Shown: one piece after another, positions 24,789 through 37,232 of the stretch
Numbering within the stretch: position 1 is the first letter of the stretch
How the letters are laid out: the number at the start of each line of letters is the position of its first letter
DNA from: Magnolia sinica
Taxonomy: Eukaryota > Streptophyta > Magnoliopsida > Magnoliales > Magnoliaceae
DNA length: 64,000 nucleotides
Assembly: GCF_029962835.1 (NCBI RefSeq)
Contig: NC_080588.1
Span: 67,376,501 to 67,440,500 of the forward strand
Reading direction: 5' to 3'
Program-made: the position numbers and the translations under genes
The notes under the pieces: generated by a model
Databases searched by the model: none
What the model saw: only the letters and a program-made list of their open reading frames with translations
Told to the model about the DNA's origin: nothing

Positions 24789-25754
24789 TGTGAGACCCGT
24801 ATCCTAGCCTTATTGTTTTGTCGACTTCCGCGATCATTCCTGTCGAATTTCGGCAACCTGCGATCTATAATCGACGTTTACATGCGACCCTAAGTTGTAT
24901 CCCATAGATCTGAGTCGGCTTAATCCAAGACTTGTACCATTGCGACCGCACTATCGCTGCAGTTCCGACGCCGCATCTTACACACCGATCCAATACCTTG
25001 GCTAGGAGATGTGGGCCCACGTTCAATTCGAGAAAAACACCGCGTGTTTACAATCCCAAGAGAATCTCTACATCATGTCTCATCAATCAATCAATCAATC
25101 AATCACCTCATGTCAAGCACAAGAGCAACCCCAAAGTCAACTCTCTCCCTCTCTCTCTTACACACCCATACATGTCAAGTACAACTATCACCTCACATCC
25201 ATCATCTCTCTTACAACCACCCTTCTCTCTCTCTCTCTTCACAATTTCCAAGCAACACCAAAGAGGTGCACGTCTAAGCAATTTCAAGAGAGAAAAGTGT
25301 TGCGTGTGGCCCATTTCTTCTCCCAAGATCCATTATCCTAGCCCCTCATTTCTCATCATCTTCCATCAAAGAGGGACACAAGGAGACTGAGGTTCCATCA
25401 GACCAAGAAGATCCAATGGGGGGTGCTTCATAAGCCTAGATTTTTATGTTTTGATGATGGGCCAAGTGGGGCCTACCAATTAATGGTATGGATCTCACTT
25501 TAGACCCTAGATGTGGCCGATGTCCCACCTTGATTCTCATGATCATTCCATGATGGGATCATTCTCCATGGACCTATCATGATGTTTACTTTCCTTGCAT
25601 GAAAAGAGGTCATCTAGACCTTCCATTTTGGTGAAGAAGAAATCCTCACCGTTGATTTTTGATTTGGTGGGTCCACATGTATTGGGACCCACTTGATGTA
25701 TGATTGAATGCGTGGAAAGGGAGGGCTCATAGTGGCGGAGCCCTCCATCATCAC

Positions 25755-25807
<53 letters not shown>

Positions 25808-28644
25808 TCCTTTATTTTATGGCCCACATGATGAGTGTATGTGATATCTAGACCGTCCATCCAACGGACCACATGGTCGTCCAAACATGGGGACCAACCC
25901 ACTTTGCTACCCCTCTTGAAGGGTCTGGATGTTAGGAAAACACAAATATTAAAGTGATCCAAATCAAGTGGGCCACGTCTATGTGGGACCCACCTTGATG
26001 ACATATCCATGACGTCCGTACAACGTCCAGGGATGCTGGATGTGTTCACTGAAGTGTGAACAGACAGTGAGGTGTATTCACAGCAAAAAGCAGTTTGACT
26101 TTAAGGCTTTTAAGTGAGCCACTCATATAGGCCCCACCTTGATGTATGAACCTTATCCATGCCATCCATTCCATTCCTCAGCTCATTTTAGGTGTTGAGC
26201 TGAAAAATGAAGCTAATCTGATTACCTGGCGGGCCATAGCATAGAAAATAGTAACTTTTACCATTTAAATCCGCTATGGCCCACGTTAATGTTTCTGCAC
26301 ACCGAAACACGTAGAATATTAGGCTTGATTGGTCTGTCTTGAGCCATAGAATTCAATGGGTGGAGTGGCCTCCCGATGCGGGCCCCACTTGGGAAAAACC
26401 GCAGAAAACCCCTTTTCTTAAAAAAATAAAAAATGATGCAGCAGGTGCTACTGCTAATGTCCAGAGGACACGCAACAGCATCCTGTGCTACTGTGACGTG
26501 AAGGAGGCTGGGACCGTGGGTCCCAGCGCTAGCCCCACCAATGATGTATGTGTTCTATCGACACTGTCCACAGCACTGGACGGTGGGACCCACCTAATGA
26601 TGTATGTGTTTTATCTACACCGTCCACTATTTGGACAGTGGGCCCACCATGATACAATGTGTTGTATCCATACTGTCCAACCATTTTGAGATATCATTTC
26701 ATGATATGAGGCAAGGAATGAGTCAGATCTAAAGTTCAAGTGGATCCCACCATTTAAAATAGCGGACAGTGACCTCCACCGTTCAAAGTTCTAAGGGCCA
26801 CAGTAGTTTTCAATAAAGCTGATATTTGTTTTCACTTCATCTATCACTATGTTAACTTATGAAATGGTTGGATCTCAAATACATCACGGCGGGCCACATC
26901 GTGATGCGTCCAACCTAGGATCACGTGGACCACACTGTAGAAACAGTGGGTTTGAACGTCCACCATTAAAACCCTTGGACTATTAGGTTTGGCCCAATAT
27001 GATATTTGTTTTCTACATTATAAGAATAATATTGGTTAAATGTCCACATTATGACTCTCCCTAGGGCCCATTGATAGGCCCATACTTGTTGTGTGTAGGC
27101 CATCTAGGCCCATCTTCGTTGTAAGGATAGTTCAGCACCTTATAACATGCTTAGTATAATTCCATAACTCATGCCCATACGCATCATATGTATGCTTGAT
27201 ATGAGTAGTGACTGATCATAGCATATGCCATTGGGCAGACTATTTATGGGACTCACTAATGGGAGTTACCCATATGAGCACGCGGTATACATAGGATTGT
27301 TGCATGACTGGATAGTGTGACTCATGCATCTCACATATGTGTGGCATGATCATTATACGCCCTAGCGACATCAGGGTTGTGGCCTCCACAAGCATGTCGT
27401 GGATGGCCAGATGGGACATCAAAAATGTTTGGTTCGAGCATCCGAGTACTTTGGATGTCCGTGGGTGAAAGTCCCCAAACTTCCGAGGCCACGAGATGCT
27501 CCAACGTCTAGACCAAGTGTAACATGAGCGCCCGAGTACTGAATACCAGTAGGCCACGTCTCCTACTATGTCGTAGTCAGTTGGAAGGAGGTGTGGCCTT
27601 ATACACCCAAGTGAGGGAGCTATAAGTTAGGCTAAGTTTGACCAGCTCGCAAATGGGTCCACTATTGACGAACCGAGTAGGTATTGACAGACTACTGATC
27701 AGACAGATAATGTGGTCTATTCCGCTCGCTGGGTTGTGCGGCTAGGGAGGCGACAGTCAGTGTGGAGTGTACTAGACCTCGGTGATGATCCCAGAGAGGA
27801 ACCGTACTGATATGTGGACTTATTGAGCAGGAATTGCATACTCATCCATTCACTATCCACTCGGGCTGGTGGTGCGCAACTATTTGTTACGTGTACCTTC
27901 GTATGGCCAGGATTTCGGTTGGGCGCGTGACTAACCTGAGATTAGGAGTTTACCATATTGAGTCTCACTATCCAAATTTAGGTATGAGACTAGTTTGGAT
28001 AGAAGTCTCTTATGATGGACCCCGTAGCCTGTGATACTACGTACTATCATCCTGACCTCACACTCCAGCTTGGTCATTTCATTCACATCGCATATTGCAT
28101 CCGTAAGTATATGGCATTTTGGGTTGTTATGTTTTCTGTACTTATATAGCCTAAACGAACTTAGATGAATTTATAAACTGTATTGCATCATCAGGCATCT
28201 AATATTTAGTTCTCTATTATTCCGCATTTGTATAGTCGTTCTGTATTGCATACTTTGATATCGTATGATTAATGATCTTATCAGTATTTTCGCTTACTCT
28301 GATATCGTATGATTCATGATCTTGTCAATATTTTTGCTTACTCTGATATCGTATGATTCATGATCTTGCCTATATTTTCGATATTATATTATTATAGCAT
28401 TGTATTGGATACTTGGCACTTATCTTATGCACACACTTTCACCACTCTCTAAGCTTTCTATAAGCTTATGCACGATAGATGCGTGCAGGTAGCGTTAGGT
28501 TGTAGCAGCGTTGAGCTTAGAGCGTACAACTATCTTCTGGACCTTTGATTTTTGATATATGTATTTCCCTTTCATCATTGTATTCAAATGATTATATTAG
28601 TGGATATGTGATGATGATGATGTTTTACTTGTGGTTATGCTACA
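24789..28644 (+). mobile_element. Long LTR nested in the Tat-type element (solo LTR, Del/Tekay-like)
   Basis: It starts TGTGAGACCCGTATCC and ends GTGGTTATGCTACA. It splits the antisense ORF region, with the same ORF type on both sides. No gag or pol sequence lies within, so it looks like a solo LTR of about 3.9 kb; such long LTRs are typical of Del/Tekay chromoviruses. It holds a (CT)n tract at about 25758-25805 and MITE sequence at about 26100-27060. A clear 5-base duplication was not found, so the borders are approximate. Confidence 0.55.
26100..27060. mobile_element. MITE sequences inside the nested LTR
   Basis: Several GTGGGCC / CCGTCC type pieces: GGCCCCACCTTGATGTATGA at 26130, ACCCACCTAATGATGTATGT near 26588, CATGATATGAGGCAAGGAAT near 26698 and ACATCACGGCGGGCCACATC near 26880. 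Three short head segments with TGATGTATGTGTT repeat between 26540 and 26660. Individual borders cannot be set. Confidence 0.5.
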
Positions 28645-30695
28645 GAGCGAGAAAATCGAGTAAAGGTGAGAGCGTACCATGTAACAGACTGGTGCAAAGT
28701 CGTTGACGAGCGATTCAGGCCGACGGGTTAGGGCGTTCACAATCGATGTCTCGGGTGCATGCTTTGCTACCCAGTCGACCAGGAGAGACATATGATAGCC
28801 TGGAAGATATACTTCGATTCCACAGGGGGAACTAGTTCAGCAGCTCCCCTAACGCCGCTAACAGCCGAAGCTTGAGGTTCAGCCTCGAGCACATCATCAC
28901 CTCTGGCCAAGGTGTCAATCCTACCGACCAAAAAGTCCACATCAACTTGCGTGAAAATAGGGCCCTCGGCTTCTTCTATGTTTTCCCTCTAAGGCCTATC
29001 GCCAGAGGGGCATACGGCAACGGTCTCTCCGACCACTTCCATCTCTTTCCCTGGCGGATGATGAGTAGTCGGAGGAATCTCGGGGGCGGGAGCAGGAGCG
29101 GCGACAGGATCAGCCGCGGTAGGGGTAGCTTTCTTCTTCCTCGCCATGATTTTCACATGAGGCTCAGCTCTCAATATCACGCTAAGAGGGGGGACGCGGC
29201 CCCCTCTTCCTCTTGGATCCTGAAGCTCCGGCCATACCTGAACAAAATGGCTCAGCTCAGAAGAGTGCTCACAAGAAAAACCTATATGCATAAGAAGATC
29301 GCATAACTCACCCAAGGCAGCAGGGGAGGGCTTGAATCTACAGAGCTCGAATTGGAGAAGGTTGTCCGGATTGACGATATTGTGCCAGACGCACTGCTCT
29401 TCCTTAAGCACCCAGGCCCTGGCGACTTGGGCTCGGAGGAATGAAGAGACTTTAAGGGGACCCTTCGGATAATCTGCAGATAGAAGACTAAGATCAGAAC
29501 AAAAATAATGGACCAGAAATCCAAAACAAAGCATATATCTCAAGGGATTCAACCTGGGTTGAAGAACTTAGTGGGCACTCTGACCCGTAGGTTGCTGAGC
29601 TCGGACGCAAGTGCTTCCCATTCTCCCAAAGCCCAGAACCACTTGTTCTTCCAATCCTTATTAGAAGACAGGAGCCTAGCAACGAGGCCTAGGGCGCATT
29701 GACTCCTAACCGAGAAGTAATACCAACATGGCTCAAATGAGTAGTGCTTGGCCTGGTACATAGACATGAATTTGTCCAGCGTCAACTCTTGGTTTCTGAG
29801 CTGACGCCAAATGATGTAGGAGGTTATCATAGTTCGCCATGCATTGGGGACGAGTTGACCTGGCATCAGCTTCAGACGTGCGGTCATCGCAAGCATAAAG
29901 GAGTGGATCGAGAACTGGAGCCCGCATTGGAGGGCACATATGAAGATTGCGATGTCCCCATCAGCCCGGTCCCATAGGGCATCGAGAGGGGAAGGAACTC
30001 TGATATGTATGGAGTCGGGAATCTGATAATTTGCTTGGATCCGAGCCATCTGAGACTCGACCAGAACCAAACCCCCAGGGACGACCACTTCAGATCTGCC
30101 ACCTGAAGGCCTGACCTTGGCCCTTCCGACTAGATCGCGGGGTATCCTCTTCGTCCCTCTGGCATGAGCCTTTGCCTTTGGGCCTGCAGTTTTCTTGGTA
30201 GGAGGTCGGAGGGGTATTACCTCGAATGGACCCTCTAAGCCCTCGCGCCCAGAATCAGTGCTCTTCAGCTCGGAGCCATTCCCAACTGCCTGAACTTCTC
30301 AAACCTCGTTCAATTCGTTCGACATAATAAGACTAAAGGAAATTGGAAAAAAAATTGGGAAGGGAGGAACTCACAAGGAATCGCTCTTCGGAAGATGACT
30401 AACAACACAAACTCTCTAAGAGGTAGAAATAAGAAGATCCAAATGAAAATGGAAACAGGGTTTTATAGCCTTAGTCTGCCATTTGTAATCATGACATACA
30501 GCTGTTGCTGAAGCTGAAGCGACAGAAAACTGAGCTTTACGATACACGTGGCGGCAAATCATTAGCTCGGGATCACATCCTTTGAGTCGTGCGCCGCTCA
30601 TACTGAATAGCATTTAATGTGCAGACTGCTCTCCACCTCTCGACGTCCACGCGACAACACCCCGTTTGCCCCAGCAATTCGAATCCCTAACCGTC

Positions 30696-32515
30696 TATAA
30701 CTGTTATAGTCTCATGCTTCTTTGGTTGTCAAATTTTGTTATGCCAAAACCTCTATACGTGTCTTATGTAGTTTGTTGTTATATAAATGTTCAAGACACT
30801 ACATTAATGCTTCAAGTCAAGTACGGTGATCTACTTCAAGAAATGCAAGGGCATGTACTTGGTCATCTTATGTAAGCTTTAATATTCAGAACTACATCAA
30901 TAAGAAGAGTGCTTGTTCAAGTCTAAAGAAGATGTTCAACTCAAAATGAAGTACAACCTAAGAAGACAAATCCAAGCTTTAGAAGATTTCAAGATCAAGC
31001 TACATTAAGTAAAGATCTCAAGCTTCATAAGGTTCAAAGGTCAACCATCTTCTGATAAAATGAAGTTTCAATGTTCATACTTCATGTCCCAGGTATGATA
31101 GACCTTACTTTGACCTTAAGGTAGGTCATTTTGTATACATAATTCAAGTTGAATCTTTTTATATAATTTTGGTTTGTTCTAAAACTAGTTCTGGAACAGT
31201 GCACGACTCGTCCCATGACCAGTCCTGGTTCTACAACTCGAACAACAACAACCAATCCTTATTTCCTACGACCAGTCCTGAGTCTGCTACGACCAGTCGT
31301 GGATGGTCTAAGACCAGTCATGGACATCCTAAGACTAGTCGTAGAACGGTTTTTTCAGATAGCACTCAGAATTTCAAAATGTCGTTGGTTCTACGACCAG
31401 TCGAAGTGCTTTCAAGACCAGTCGTAGATGAGGTTTTTGCATTTATAAATAGAACACGAATTTTAAAGAATGATAACTCAATTCAAGAAAATTCAAGGCT
31501 TCACTCTGAGATAAGTTTGTGTTCATTTTAAGCTACTTTGTGCATATTTAATATTCACTTTTTGTTAACTTATGCATTTGATTTTGTTTCTACATTCCAA
31601 TCTGATTTGAAAGATGTATTTTTGTATTCCGTCTTCTTATAATCAAAATCAAATAAAGCTAAGCCCAACTGGTTTAATTTAAAATCAATTAGAACCTATA
31701 ACCATTTTAAAGTGAGTATTGGACATTAAACTTCTATATTTGAACTTCTACTCCGATTGGTTCTTCCGGGCTGCTTCAAAGAAAATGAGAAATTCAGGTA
31801 TTTTACATTATCGTAATTTACATTCTTTTTGGTTTCTTTTGGGATTCGCCAGAAAAATCTCATTGTACTGGTTATTTGAGGAAAGCCAGAAAACTCAGAA
31901 AGAGGGGTTTTTGAATTGTATAAACCTATTTAAAAGACACAATTGTAAAGGTTTTAGGTGAACCTGTGAAACCTATTTTGATAGTGAACGCTGATATCCC
32001 TTATGTGAGGATATTAGGAGTGGAGTAGTTGTGTGGCTGTTGTTTAACGGTTGGTGTACACACGGGCTAATCACTATAATTTCTTGTGACATGTGATTTG
32101 AATGTTCGTTTAATTTCTATATCTTTTATCATTCAGATTTGGGGGATGTATGTGTAGATGTGAATGTTGTAATATTTACATTTCAAGCATTGTGGGAATG
32201 TTGTAATAGTTTAAAATTTATTTCTTGTTATTTCTTTTATTTCCTTTTCAGTTTGAGTTCTTAATACAAAGAACGTTATACAAATAAGGTTGTCCTGCCA
32301 TAAACCCTTGGTTTTTATAGTGTAAGGTTATCCTTAGAACAACATGTGTATCAACGTCTCAATACTTGATTATTAAGGCTGTTTTTTATTTCAGCATTGT
32401 GAATTGATTTTCTTTATTTGCCTATCTTACTCTTTTACTCCGTTGTTATTATTTTAACTTGGCATAGTCGTATTCACCCCCCTCCCTTTCTAGGACATAT
32501 AGCTAGGTCGTTTCA
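30696..32515 (+). mobile_element. Copia-type solo LTR nested in the Tat-type element
   Basis: A perfect 5-base duplication CCGTC lies at 30691-30695 and 32516-32520. The 1820-base insert contains no coding domains and ends with TATTCACCCCCCTCCCTTTC and CTAGGTCGTTTCA, an ending typical of SIRE/Maximus-type Copia LTRs. The first bases are TATAACTG rather than TG, a small departure. It carries the 21-base-spaced dyad repeats listed separately. Confidence 0.7.
31217..31430. repeat. GACCAGTC dyad repeats at 21-base spacing in the nested LTR
   Basis: GACCAGTC-like cores begin at 31217, 31270, 31291, 31312, 31333, 31395 and 31416. Two runs are spaced exactly 21 bases. The fullest units read CTACGACCAGTCGTAG, with 6-base inverted arms (CTACGA and TCGTAG) around a 4-base centre. 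Two helical turns separate the dyads, as in arrays of protein-binding sites. Confidence 0.8.
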
Positions 32516-32713
32516 CCGTCGCCACATGTACGATAATCACGAGCTTGTACCCAAACAACTGCTGCCGCGATATGACGCCTTGATAATAGAGAGCCATGAT
32601 TATAACTATTCATTTCAACTTTGCCGACTCATTATCATGAGGGGCACGACAAAGCATTTCCCTAGACATTTATTCCCTGAGTTCGAGCTCGAAATCAGAA
32701 AGTAGGGGTCTTC

Positions 32714-33490
32714 TGTTATGGGAAAATCTGAGCCGATCCTGATAGGAGTACACTCAGCTTAACCGATTGGGCAGCCTCACCAAAACAGGTATATCCCGAT
32801 CCCAATTGAGAAAAGTCCGATCCGATCAGTCGGGCGAGCTCACCATAGCAGGTCGAACACCAAAAGTAAATGAGCCGAACCAGGGCTCAGTAGTGGCTCG
32901 CCTACCCCGACCTAGTCATAACCATCTGTAATTAGCTTCCAAGTTCTTTTGTAGAGCTTTCACATCAGCCAGGAACCCAAAAGAAGCCATTACACATTCC
33001 ACTTGTTGCCTCCGACCAAACCCTTGTCGATGAGTTATTAGTATAAGCACACCTGTGAGCTCAGACTATCACAAGTGAGGCCTAGACTTTAGGGTCGACC
33101 CGGATGAGGACGTGATCTACAATCATGTTGAGGAATCAACTCCAGTAATGTATGTGAGAAGTGGTTTCTGGCGCACAATCGTGAGATAACCGCCAATGTC
33201 AACATGCGCGTCATTCACGCCTAATGGCTCCAGTCATGTCGAGAATGACGGACACAGTCACTCCAACCAGGAGGTATAAATAAGAATCTCATCTACGTTA
33301 GAAGGTATGTAAAATCTCTCATCAAAACCCCCATCCACACCACTTAGACCCAGATTCCTAGCCTGACTTTGGCATCGGAGGGTCCCCTGCTCTAGCCAGG
33401 GTCTCCTTTGTCCTCCTCCTGGGTAGGCATTCAGGGCTCGTCGTGAATTCTCTGACCTCAGAGGGGGTGAGACAGATTTCTGCATCAACG
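32714..33490 (+). repeat. 3' LTR of the Tat-type element
   Basis: A 777-base copy starting TGTTATGGGAAAATCTGAGC and ending CTGCATCAACG, followed by the CATTT duplication. A GGTATAAATAAGAATCTC promoter-like stretch is at about 33271. Against the 5' LTR it differs at roughly one base in ten. Confidence 0.87.
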
Positions 33491-33499
33491 CATTTGATG

Positions 33500-33945
33500 G
33501 CCATCAATTGGATAGTTGGGGTTTCCCAGTGGCTTTAGTTTTAGAGATATACACCTTTCGTTGCATTCATGGTGCAGCTAAAATGGAGATTTTGAAATGG
33601 ATGAGTGACAAGCCAAGAAAAGATAGAATTAGAAATGAACACGTTCAAGAGAACTTAAGAGTAGCACCAATGTGTCGTAAGATCGGATAAAGTAAACTTA
33701 GATGGTTTGGCACGATAGACCAAGAACCGCACTAGTTAAGAGTGAGTTGGTTCAAGTTGAGGGATTAAAGATAAAAGAGGAGGGCCCAAAGTGACGAGGG
33801 TGGAAGTAGTGAGAAAAAACTTGATCGCTTGCAGTTTAATTGTAGATGTGATCCCCGTAGAATAGTAGGATGAGATTTGTATCATTGACCCCAATTAGTT
33901 GATACAAGGCTTAAATGTTGAAGTTGATGATGATGAATTTGAGCC
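33500..33945 (+). mobile_element. RTE-type LINE 3' end
   Basis: The plus strand encodes the end of an RTE ORF: EILKWMSDKPRKDRIRNEHV and VQENLRVAP. A frameshifted LRWFGTIDQEPH-like piece near 33700 corresponds to the usual LRWFGHVQRR. The noncoding tail reads CCCAATTAGTTGATACAAGG and ends in a GATGATGATGA repeat; RTE elements end in short tandem repeats rather than poly(A). It is 5'-truncated. Confidence 0.85.
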
Positions 33946-35992
33946 TACTCCTAATAAAATAATTCATCATCACGAGTTTTGCCATGCCAGCCCCTTCAGA
34001 ATCCGACATGTTCGAAGACAATCATCTAAGTGGGCCACAGCATGTAGATGAAATAGCCCATGGGCTGGTCTGCTCAACCGGCGAGCCCTATTTGGTACTA
34101 GAACAAGTATTTGCAATTTTGTTTATTACAATAAGTGATTAGGTAGATCTTACAAGACAACAAATCAAATGGCTGGTGTTAATGTGGTTCTGAGGCAGGT
34201 CAAGGTCAGCCCAAGTCCAATACATGTTACCTGTTTAGCCAGCTGTATTAGGTGGGATTAAAGTGGATGGAATTGTAAAAGTTACAATAAATGTATGTGT
34301 AAGGTATTGTCTATGAATTGGGTTTATCCCGTGCTTTCTAACGATTTGTTTGGAATGTATACCTTAAAAAATAAATCCTATGATTTACTTTCAAATTGCA
34401 TTTGGATTGAACGTGGATGCAACAAAAATCCATCATATGTGGGATTAGTAATCCCATTTCACACCTTCCAACATAAGGCTCATTTTCCAAAGCCTACAAA
34501 GTTAATTTTAATCCCATCTCACACTCCTTCCAAACATGCCATCCCAAATTTTAAAGTGGGATTAGTAATGCAATCCCATTTAATACAACTTAATACCACT
34601 GTTGGAATTGAATGGTATTAGATGGGATTAACATATTATTGTTCAATGATTGCTTGTCTAGAAATACCATGGCATTGTAGCTATCAAATTCTATGTTTGG
34701 GATAAATTTTTTGCTATGGAAAAACTCAGGATTAAGCAAAATCATGTTTGGCGGACCATGGAATTGTAATCAATGGACCAAATTCACAACGAATGTCATT
34801 CACTTGTACACATATATAACCAAAATGTCATGTGTAAACAGTGTATATGGATGGACGGCATGGATAAACACGAGCATTAATGTGGGGCCCACATGTGAAG
34901 TGGATTTCAAAATCTATGGAAATCCTGGACCAAATGCAATTCCATGGGACTAAATACAATTCCATCCGACGTAATCCGAACATTTCCCATCCTCTCCAAA
35001 TGCTGGATGGAATTGCACAAGACCAAATGCAATTCCATCCCTCTTAATCCCATCTAATACCCCACGCCAAAGGCCTCCGAATTCTTGCCCAAACCTGACC
35101 CACAACCCATTATCCTCGAACCCAACACAACCCACTTAAAAAATTCATTAAGCCCGATTCAACCTGACCCATTGGTTGGGCTTGGCTACCCACCCTAACC
35201 CACAATGACCCAATGCAAGTTTAAGAATGGATATTTTTAGGAGACAAACTCGATCAACCAGCCTACTGGTAGGTGCCGACTTCGATCGCTCGACGTACTG
35301 GTCAAGCGACAAAGCTCACTGCTACTTAGGAAAGCTCATGCACAACCCATCCGAAACAATGGATACCTTCATTAAAAAAATTATCTATACTTTTCTTGTT
35401 TATTTTATTTGGACCTTTGGCTGTCAACTGGACTAACCCCATTCCATTGATAACCCATATGGGTTCGGTTCGGTTCGGTTCGGTTCAATTTAGTTCAACC
35501 CAAGTCCAACAGATTTAGTTAAACTGAACATATTTCTAGTCTGAGCCAGTCCATTGCCACTGCTATATCCACCTATGTGACATGCACATGCCAGCATGCC
35601 ATGTGTGCACAGCATCTAAGCCATTTTAAGGCCCATGCATAAAGATCATACGGCACAGTAAAAAATCAGGCTGTGCACCAAGCGGATTAGTCAACTTGCA
35701 TGTCGAGAAAAGGTGGGCCATAAAGAATTAATTTCAAACCTCTTATTTAGTATTAGGCCGTGAAGTAAATGTGGGCCTCCACTTTTTTCTTTCTATCAGT
35801 GAAACTTGCTAGTTATTATGGAAATCGACCTTCCACTGTCCATGTGTAGCTTGGTGTCTCCAATGAGTGGATTGGCCTTGGATTGGGCCCCTCTCAAATG
35901 ATAGTCCCTCCAATCTAGCAAGGTAAATGGGTTAATGAGCAGGTTAGAATTTTGGCCTTATTCATTTTATGGCTCAGGGCTGGTACAGGAGG
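33946..35992. other. No gene recognised; short repeats only
   Basis: At 34430-35060 repeated phrases such as GGGATTAGTAATCCCATTTC, AATGCAATTCCATCC and TAATCCCATCTAATACC occur in both orientations, suggesting a decayed MITE with GTTTGGA / TCCGAACA ends. A pentanucleotide run (GGTTC)n is at 35463-35486. GGGTTGGGCTTGG-type fragments resembling the hAT family at 35993 occur near 35170. Confidence 0.5.
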
Positions 35993-36663
35993 TAGGGCTG
36001 AAAGTTGGGCGGGTTCAACCCGACTGACCCAACATTGGGTTGGGCTTGGGCAAAATGTATCGGGTTTGGTCTAGGGCTTAGGCCATACAAACACCAACCC
36101 GATAAAACTTGGGTTGGGCTCGGGTTGAGGTCCCGGGTTGGCCAACCCAACCCGAACCCGATCAATATATAAGTTCTTTATAAATTAATTATAACTGAGT
36201 GTGGATCGTCTGTATTGAAGGCACATGAAATTCCAATGCTGTCGGGTTTCATTGGTCCACGTCATTTTCGATGACTCAAGCTAACAAGATACGCCAGAAG
36301 ACTTCTCTCTCCCAGATAGATTGCTTGATACACAATAAGACTATATGACTTTTAAAGGAGTAGTTGTCTTATATTTTAGTTAATTTGTTTAGAAAAAATG
36401 AACTTCCTTATGATAAATAACTACATATATAATTAATAAAATTATAGGTACAAAAAATAAGACGTATATTGAAAATATAATAGACTAATGTAATAATAAA
36501 AATATTAGCATATATCTACCCGACTTACCTTACTGAGCCCGTTGGACTTAGGTGGAGAATTCCCAACCCAAGGTTGGGTTGGGTTATGATTGAGGTATAG
36601 GAACCTTGGGTTGGGCTAGGGTTGATCACCAACCTGACCCAGCCCTGCCCGACTTTCAGCCCA
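35993..36663. mobile_element. Non-autonomous hAT element, copy 1
   Basis: Termini are TAGGGCTGAAAGTTGGGCGG and GCCCGACTTTCAGCCC with an 8-base duplication ACAGGAGG / ATAGGAGG (35985-35992 and 36664-36671). The subterminal zone is full of GGGTTGGG and CCAACCC repeats on both sides; the centre is AT-rich. It is similar throughout to 43355-44037. There is no transposase. Confidence 0.85.
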
Positions 36664-37232
36664 ATAGGAGGACCCTGACTAGACCCATTTACCCATGGAC
36701 CAAGTCCGGGTTGAGTATTAAAATTACATGTAGGTTTTCAGAAAAATAATATTTAGATTTTTTTTATTATATTAATGTTTAAATTGGCTAAGATTTAAGA
36801 GTGCAATTAGTATTCCAAGGAGAATTAATTGCAACTACTTCTTGCTAGATGAAAGTTTCCATCATAATTCCCACAAAACCCAAAATGGGTATTCAAATTT
36901 TAAGATTGGGAGACGGACTGGATATTGCCTACACAAGCATGATGTGACATGGTTTGATTGGATGGTAAGCAATTGCTGGATACGAGACCTACACAAAGCA
37001 TGTTTTAAATTGCTTGGTAGAGTACATACTCAATTGGGCCCATCTTTGATAGTGGCCTGCAATCTAATCACGTCCCGCCGTTGTGCCTAAATGGATACTC
37101 GTACAGGTAGGGGCACTACCCAGTCTGCATCCTTTGGTTGGATGTTAGATCGGTTTCTAATGTTCCCCTTGCCTAGTCTTAATTAATTAATTAAACAAAT
37201 GTCTATACTACATGTACTTAATTGAGTACTTT
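36664..37232. other. No gene recognised
   Basis: An open frame of 82 codons at 36842-37090 shows no domain. The rest is AT-rich, with an ATTAATTAATTAA stretch near 37180. Confidence 0.45.

Larger units (their letters stand above)
24250..30328 (-). pseudogene. Antisense ORF region of the Tat-type element (fossil), split by a nested LTR
   Basis: Some Tat-lineage elements carry an extra ORF on the opposite strand between integrase and the 3' LTR; its product has no settled function. Here the minus strand begins MSNELNEV at 30328. A long domain with LDALWDRADGDIAIFICALQ and NKDWKNKWFWALGEWEALAS follows at 29549-30088. A Pro/Ala-rich stretch lies near 29100. After the nested LTR (24789-28644) come coiled-coil sequence (LAAQRAELEASAISRAL) and a short acidic end near 24270. 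It is broken in several places. It could be mistaken for a host gene. Confidence 0.7.
20823..33490 (+). mobile_element. Ty3/Gypsy Tat-type LTR retrotransposon, broken, with nested LTRs
   Basis: A fossil retroelement. Two similar LTRs (20823 to about 21600; 32714-33490) start TGTTATGGGAAAATCT. A perfect 5-base target duplication CATTT is at 20818-20822 and 33491-33495. Joining the two flanks gives AACCATTCATTTGATGGCC, which closely matches the unoccupied sequences near 5825 and 18250 and so supports both borders. Recognised parts in order are an RNase H region, an integrase region and a long antisense ORF region near the 3' LTR, a layout known from the Tat lineage. The coding parts are broken many times and not all expected genes are recognisable. 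Two further LTRs are nested inside. The LTRs differ by about 10 percent by eye, so the insertion is old, several million years or more depending on the rate used. Confidence 0.88.

Noticed and set aside
25543-26049. 168-codon minus-strand ORF
   Set aside because: Much of it is the translation of a (GA)n/(CT)n tract and flanking LTR sequence.
29549-30088. 179-codon minus-strand ORF that looks like a host protein
   Set aside because: It lies inside the LTR-bounded Tat-type element and matches the antisense ORF known from that lineage.
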